A stretch of 64,000 nt of DNA from NCBI GenBank assembly GCA_000442125.1, contig KE546967.1, forward strand, positions 1,302,001-1,366,000, written 5' to 3'. A program made the translations under genes and the position numbers. This DNA is from Opeltia flavorubescens (taxonomy: Eukaryota > Ascomycota > Lecanoromycetes > Teloschistales > Teloschistaceae). The notes below the pieces were generated by a model. The model was not told the origin of the DNA and searched no databases. It saw only the letters and a program-made list of their open reading frames with translations. Shown here piece by piece: positions 58,701 through 64,000 of this stretch; within the stretch, counting starts at the first letter, position 1; each line of letters starts with the position of its first letter.

Positions 58701-59234
58701 TCCATTCTGGCTTTTCCCATCAAGATAAGGTGTGGCGATTGGGTTGATGACACCGTCAACATCGTCAGCGCTGAAGACGGGGAACTTTACTTCAATGTCC
58801 AGATCTTGGTGGAATTCCTCCCATCCTCTTTCCTCTCTGGGTTTGAAACCATCTCCTTGGACAACAGCAGCCGCAGCGGCGGCCGCGGAGCTGAACCGTG
58901 GTCTGGCTGGAGGCCTTTCCCTCCTACTCTCTCTTCGCGGACGGTCGTTGGGGGTTGGTGCCATTTCAGTATGCACGTTATCTCGTCCGGCCATGCTTCG
59001 AGGCCCAGCGTAGTTGTAACCTCCAGGACCTGTTCCTCCAACCGCCACCTGAGAGCCGTCCGGATCTACGTATCTGCCTCCTCCGCCAGGACCTCCAGGT
59101 ACATATTTTCTTTTCTTCCGTGGTGGCTCAATACTACCCAACTCTTCGATGATGTTACTGGTCGAGTTCTGTTTTCTGGCTGACCGCGGGCGTATGTTGG
59201 AAGACCGGGAGCCGTCACTTAACATGGGAGCCAT
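55731..59234 (-). CDS. NTO1: NTO1/BRPF-like PHD-finger protein (NuA3 subunit)
   Basis: Exons on the minus strand: 59234-56743 and 56691-55731; 1150 residues. The N-terminal 250 residues are low-complexity, with a poly-Ala run. An enhancer-of-polycomb-like part precedes a PHD finger (about 433-480; KCAICDDGDCENTNAIVFCD, then VHQECYG). A Cys/His knuckle and an extended PHD (about 488-600; WSHLLCAIWIPEV, CYICRQKMGACIQCG) follow. This PHD-knuckle-ePHD block is the signature of BRPF/Nto1. A helical segment (KREARRGASLLKRLQLQMET) leads to a divergent bromodomain-like region (TVYFPIAPLLWPIMEKAQAF and on). The C-terminus is basic. It should scaffold the NuA3 histone H3 acetyltransferase. The start at 59234 is preferred over a second ATG at 59225. 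Confidence 0.92.
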
Positions 59235-59796
59235 TACCACAATCAACAGACGCGAGAAGTGTTGAGTCTAGGGTGAAGTGAATCATTTGTGCCAACACAC
59301 TTGATCCAATATGTCCAGATCTTGACCAGTCGATAATGCGACCAGAATAGATCTGTCACTCGCAACTCTCACGGCCTACACTGACACGACATTGATTAAT
59401 CCCCTGCAGTCCAGCTTACTCAGCACTGATAAGGCTTAGCGCGTTAATGAGGTAGATCTGCCGAGGTCGCGAAAGATTGTAGATCAAAACGGGGTATTTT
59501 TTGCTGCGATCCTGTCAATGAAGGTTCGCTACCACTTCCACCCGATCAATCTGAGAGCATGAATAGTGCTACTGACGAGCGGTATTTTGTTTCCTGAAAT
59601 GAGAGCTATCAAATTACTTTACTAAAACCTGATCAGCTGGCGTAGCCCCCGAGGCCAGCAAAAGTCTTCGGATCAGAACCAGAATCCCAATCATCCTCGC
59701 CATTTCAACCAGCAGAGGGGAAATTTTTCGCGTGACGACGTGGGCAGTGGGCAATCTCAGCACGACCTTGCCTCTAGCAACCAAGCGAGTAGGGCG
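59235..59796. other. Divergent region upstream of NTO1 and small three-exon gene
   Basis: No separate gene. The frame of the small gene is open from about 59626 without an ATG (polar, Q/N/S-rich), so an unseen 5' exon could start in here. Confidence 0.4.
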
Positions 59797-60204
59797 ATGT
59801 CTGGCAATGTATGGGTCAACAGCGATCGTGGGAGCCGAGAAGCGCTCCAGCCTGCGCAAGAACACCATGTACCTGTGAATGGATTCAATTCGCAGGAAGT
59901 ACGCAATGCTTTAAAAGACGGTTCGTGCATACATCTCTGCATGGAGGCAATTCTCTAAGTCTTTGACAGGGTTCAGCTCGGAAAATAAGAAAGCGACCAG
60001 CTACAAAAATTCGAGCGAAGCACCAGGCGTCAAGTCTGGATCTCCTTGGGCCTCAAAGGGTAAGTTTACCTGCGCTCCAACTGAATACGCATGCACTGAA
60101 CCACAATAGCCAACACCATGGGTAATAACAAGGATTTCTTCCTCGAATTGCGCAAGCAATTAACCACCATTCAGCAATACGGTTCTGAACGCGCTGGTGG
60201 TTGA
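59797..60204 (+). CDS. Small three-exon gene, conserved-looking unknown
   Basis: Exons 59797-59920, 59970-60059, 60110-60204; 102 residues. Two introns of 49 and 50 bases have good donors (GTTCGT, GTAAGT) and acceptors (TTGACAG, CACAATAG), and all phases agree. The product has a polar N-terminus and a segment HVPVNGFNSQEVRNALKDGF. A linker with GVKSGSPWASK leads to a C-terminal helix MGNNKDFFLELRKQLTTIQQ. No signal peptide or membrane segment. The open frame extends upstream without an ATG, so either the ATG at 59797 is the start or a 5' exon is missing. I do not know its function. The helix with alternating hydrophobic positions suggests a protein-binding tail. Confidence 0.65.
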
Positions 60205-61609
60205 GAGAGTTTCCTCGCATACAAGGAGCATTGGTGGCGTCGATGTGATTTACCATGATACCCAGGCATAAAGCAATATATTCTGTATTGACAGGGTTTA
60301 GAAATATCAAATAAAGCAATTGATATTAGGGATCCGGATTTTACTATTGACCAAACTAAAATATTGAGAAAGAACATAAAGATCACTTGCGACGAGGCTA
60401 TCTCCAGGATGTAGGGCTTTTCCGAACCTTTCAACGGATTCCCTACTTCAACATGTACCCATAAGCGAGATTGTGCCATTCGATCACACAGAGCATGCAG
60501 ACTACAGTGTGCACAGCTTCCTTACCAAATAGTATCATTGGTTGGATCCTGGAGTAACTGATGTAGCTGCTATCTGCATTCTGCACAGCAGATGCACCGG
60601 TTGGTCCGGCAGCACCCGACTTGATCTGTTCTTCCTTCCACTCTTTAGCATCACCTTATAGCTCAATAATTTAGACCATCGACTGTGCAAAGTGACATCA
60701 CCTTGATGTCGCCAACGGTGCTCAAAGTGGGATCTGGAAGGAAATGGCCTGACCTAAAGCTGTACTTAAGTACAACAAAAATAGCCATGGTTGTGGATAA
60801 TTCTTGCATGAATCGGCAATCGCTGGAACAATATGAACCCACAACGATCTTAGTAGACGGCATTGCTCATGAGACAAATCCGCGGTTTACTCGGCTTTGT
60901 CGAAAATGGGCTACCCACTCCTCATCTATGAGCATTATTTGACTGCCTGGGAACATATGCAACGTTCAGAACGAGAAGAATTGAATGCATAGAGATCATC
61001 AAGTCAATTCGTCTCCAATGCTCGACCTCTGTGCAGTTTTCTGCAACTTCTTCACCAGTCGTCACACTGCATGTAGTCTGCTTTCAACGAATCAAATGCC
61101 GAGACTGGCATAATGTCAGAATTCAATGCAAGCCATTCCAATACGAGACAGGGGTTAAAGCTCTTGTCTGGAGCGACTAGTGCATGAATCACCGCATGAA
61201 GCTTTGACCCTAAGCCAAACAGCGGGCGCTTCGAGTCCTGTGCAACTTTATTGGTCCTACCTTGCTGCTTTCCCATCATCCCCTCACTCAATGCTCGATG
61301 CCTATGGAGAGGGATGGATGTTATATAGACGCTGGTCGTCCACCTGTGGTCTAGTTGTTTGATCAGTCGCCCACTGTTTCCTGGAAGTCGTTTTTGCTGC
61401 CTCTCATTGAATCACTAGATTGGCTGGTCCAATCTCGCACTGCTTGAATTCTCCCCAATATATTCAGCCTTCATTTCTTCGTCTAATTCTGTTTGTTCCT
61501 GGTGTCAACTTCTTTATTGAAAGTACCAGCTTTCGGCGAAGGACATCGTTCCCGTTCATCTCGAATCCTTCCCCACCTCAAAATCCGGTAGTCACATCAA
61601 GCTATCACC
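60205..61609. other. Intergenic, 1.4 kb
   Basis: No convincing gene. A minus-strand frame at 61052-61291 (79 codons) has ordinary composition but no family or introns. The right end is CT-rich and should be the promoter of the gene at 61610. Confidence 0.4.
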
Positions 61610-61984
61610 ATGCTCGCCCGCGCTGCTAGACCCAAGCTTGCTCTCGCGGTCCCAACAGGTCCTGTCGCCAGTGCAACAGTCAAGTCTCCCGTTCTCCGAA
61701 CACCCATTTCCCCTTCACCTATGAGCCCAACCATTCGCAACACCAAGCTTAATCAACGTGGTGCCTCGACCTTGCAGGTTCCCTCCTTCGCATACACGCA
61801 AAACTCTGGTACCAAGAGCATTCTTAAGAAGAGTCAAGTAGCCAGCTCCCTTGGTCGGAAGAAACTTCAATTCAACGAAGAGCCAGCAGTCAGATGCATC
61901 ACCCCTGTTCCGGACGATTACCACGGAACATACGTCAAGATGTCCAGGGACGAGCGACGATGGGGAAAGGCAAGAATGGTGTAG
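61610..61984 (+). CDS. Small basic protein with K-x-x-F and PVP motif, unknown
   Basis: Single exon, 124 residues, with CACC before the ATG (ATCACCATGC). The N-terminal half is rich in P, S, T and K with several SP sites (SPVLRTPISPSPMSP), suggesting regulation by proline-directed kinases. Then KSILKKSQ, GRKKLQFNEEP, VRCITPVPDDYHGTY and a C-terminal SRDERRWGKARMV. SILKK followed by KKLQF resembles phosphatase-1 docking elements (SILK and RVxF), which often occur together in that order in PP1 regulators. That parallel is established for the family of PP1 interactors, but its use here is inference. It has no membrane segment. I recognise no named orthologue. Confidence 0.7.
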   Translation: MLARAARPKLALAVPTGPVASATVKSPVLRTPISPSPMSPTIRNTKLNQRGASTLQVPSFAYTQNSGTKSILKKSQVASSLGRKKLQFNEEPAVRCITPVPDDYHGTYVKMSRDERRWGKARMV

Positions 61985-63786
61985 AGTTGCCCAATCTGAT
62001 TTCAACCTTCTGTCAACATCGGGCCTCAATGGTTTGAGTTGATAGCTTGAAGATATCGAGAACGTCTGGTGGTATTCTCAAGAGGTGCACACATACACAA
62101 AGAGACCACATTGGCAGGGCCCCTTCACAGGTGGTTATGAGATAATGACACAGAAATTGATGTAAACATGATGAGAGACGAGATATTAGTAATGCACATT
62201 ATGATTGACCAGTCTTCCGATCCAGGAGCTTTTTTGTGATCGTCATGTGAGTCAAACGTTCGTAAATCGGGTCACCCGTAGGTATTCCCACGGTTCAGCT
62301 GATTTGAAGGGTATACTCAACAGCATGCAGTAGTAAGGCAACACAGACGGTTTTCCCTTTAGCGTGACCAAGCAGTTACGACACTAAGCCTGTCTCTTGC
62401 TGAACGATCGGTAAGGGACATGTGAGACGGCAGTGGAAAGAACCGCTATCCAGTATGCCGGCACTTGGTCAAAATGTAGAATGATGTCTCATGACGCCCG
62501 ATGATGATGGTCAAAGCACGAAAATAGGTGTATAGCTCACAGTCGTTGAGCCCGAGGTGGTAAAGGTGAGATATCTGGGGGGCTTAGACAAGGCGACCGT
62601 ACCTGCATAATCTTAGCCTCTTGGTAGTCTGCACGTTATGCACAAGTTGAAGGAATAATATGCAGCATGCAGGAGGCGGAGTACTTGGAGGACTCGGCAT
62701 CGTTGGGCTCGCTGAGTATCAGAAGATTGTTTGAAGAGGAGCGCGGAAGTCCTTGCTGCGGTCCGTTTGGCTACATGACAGTGCAGCGTTGCGGCTCACT
62801 AAAGGAAAGGCCCGGCGCTTCCGTGGCGGTCATCCAGTGTGGTCGACTTATGATTGAAGCCTTTCGTTTCAGATTCTAGGTGGGTGCAGAGACGCGGAGC
62901 AGGATAGGATCATGGTCCTGGCTCGCTCACGCTCGTCTCACGTGGCATTCACATAGACATCCGGATTTCGAGGAAACAATTCGCGATTTCCGATTCACTG
63001 AAAATCGCACTTTTCAACCTGGCCATGAATGCTTCTGTAAGAATAGGGCACATTCATGAGTTGCATATCCCAAAGATACTGCGATGCAGACACTCAACTA
63101 TGCGATCGAATAACAATAATACCTTCCTCACGAGTGAAGCAGTGGAGAGCACCGCTGGGAAGTAGGCAAGCTCTGCAAGCTTCATGGGTGCGGGGTATTG
63201 TTCAAGAGCCGCAAAAAAGCTGCAAGAAGATCTATTTCTGGAATAATCCGCTAGGCCCTTTACGCTACAGTATCTTTGTCGGCGCTTATTGTCTTCTAAC
63301 AATGGCAACATCTCACCAAGAAGCCGTAAGGTCACCTTAATGGGCCTTCAAACTGGACCCCGCTTCTTCCACCATAAGCTCCTCATGCTATGTTTCAGCC
63401 CTTGGGGTTCTATTGTTGGTTTCGCACAGTCGCGTCGTCTAGCACCATTCTCGCGTCTCCAAGCTCGACATACGGCCATGACGATGGCCCGCATGGGCCA
63501 GCTACTGCAATACATTCTATATGAACTCCATACACTGCCCCCTTGACCCAGGCCTTGAGAGTGCAGTAAGTGTGAAAGATTTCTGTCATCGTGCTAGTAG
63601 AGGCTATTCCTACTTTCCCTTGCTTTCCTTTCTTCGCCTTTCCCAAATCGTCCTCTTCTTGCCCAAACATTTGGGATTTCCAAATATAATATAAAACCCA
63701 TTCGCCGCATCAGTCCTCTTGACGATCTATTTCTTTTCTTGTCTATACCAAGCTTCTCCATTGCCAAAGGACGAAGCTCATCATAC
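61985..63786. other. Intergenic, 1.8 kb
   Basis: No gene seen. Short frames at 62667 and 63056-63546 have no features. A TATAAAA box at 63690 marks the promoter of the partial gene at the right edge. Confidence 0.4.
63690..63696 (+). promoter_or_regulatory. TATA box of partial right-edge gene
   Basis: TATAAAA within TATAATATAAAA, 97 bases before the ATG at 63787, followed by CT-rich sequence. Confidence 0.5.
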
Positions 63787-64000
63787 ATGCCCTTACTCTA
63801 CTCCAACCTATATCATAATATGCCCAGGCCTGACAACAAACGTCCTGCAACAAGTTCAAAAGCTCGTCGTCCCCAGCCATATCCTGTCCCATCAACAGCT
63901 CAAGCCATGCCTCATTCAAATACATCAAACCCAATGGGACATCGCTACACCGAATCAAATGCCAGCAAACGCCATGCCACTGGTGTTTGGACGAATCATG
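63787..64000 (+). CDS. Partial CDS cut by window end, unknown
   Basis: An ATG at 63787 opens a frame that runs 71 codons to the edge without a stop. A second ATG is at 63820. The peptide is polar, rich in P, S, N, H, R (MPRPDNKRPATSSKARRPQP), as in disordered N-termini of fungal regulators. A TATA box and a CT-rich stretch lie upstream. Nothing can be said of function. Confidence 0.45.
   Translation, partial: MPLLYSNLYHNMPRPDNKRPATSSKARRPQPYPVPSTAQAMPHSNTSNPMGHRYTESNASKRHATGVWTNH

Noticed and set aside
61052-61291. 79-codon minus-strand frame
   Set aside because: Ordinary composition but no family, no introns and no promoter features.

Overview
The window is nuclear DNA of a filamentous ascomycete (Pezizomycotina). 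Genes are interrupted by short introns (about 45-110 bases) with GTAAGT/GTATGT-type donors and CTAAC-like branch sites. The gene set is typically fungal: a FlbC-like factor, RAX2, a GT69 mannosyltransferase, BUB2, a Crh-like GH16 and a secreted GH32. A class such as Leotiomycetes is possible but not provable from the sequence. I rebuilt exon structures by hand and checked reading phase across every junction. I see no tRNA, rRNA, CRISPR array or intact transposon.

Layout. 1-9 kb: a FlbC-like C2H2 factor, a small inverted repeat, a small membrane protein and a tandem set of three diverged small paralogs (6162-8591). 9-20 kb: a GT69 mannosyltransferase, then the branch-site recognition pair SF3B1 and U2AF2 head to tail on the minus strand, with OGG1 divergent from U2AF2. 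20-34 kb: RAX2, a six-exon seven-transmembrane receptor-like gene, a gene-poor stretch, ribosomal protein S13, SDC1/Dpy-30 and an F-box protein. 34-47 kb: the FAN1 nuclease, an RRM protein, secreted GH16 and GH32 enzymes and a Tra2-like SR protein. 47-64 kb: another gene-poor stretch, a short-chain dehydrogenase, BUB2, an HhH endonuclease-like protein, ERV46, an NTO1-like PHD protein, a newly assembled three-exon small gene, a small proline/lysine-rich protein and a gene start cut by the right edge.

Functions. Most genes are housekeeping: splicing (SF3B1, U2AF2, Tra2-like), DNA repair (OGG1, FAN1, possibly the HhH protein), chromatin (SDC1 of COMPASS, NTO1 of NuA3), polarity and mitotic exit (RAX2, BUB2) and ER-Golgi traffic (ERV46). 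SF3B1 and U2AF2 are a known binding pair (ULM motifs with the UHM domain). The least explained parts are the small-paralog cluster, the two small proteins sharing a basic-x-x-F plus PVP pattern, the 59.8 kb small gene and the HhH protein. I did not find convincing evidence of a wholly new multi-gene system.
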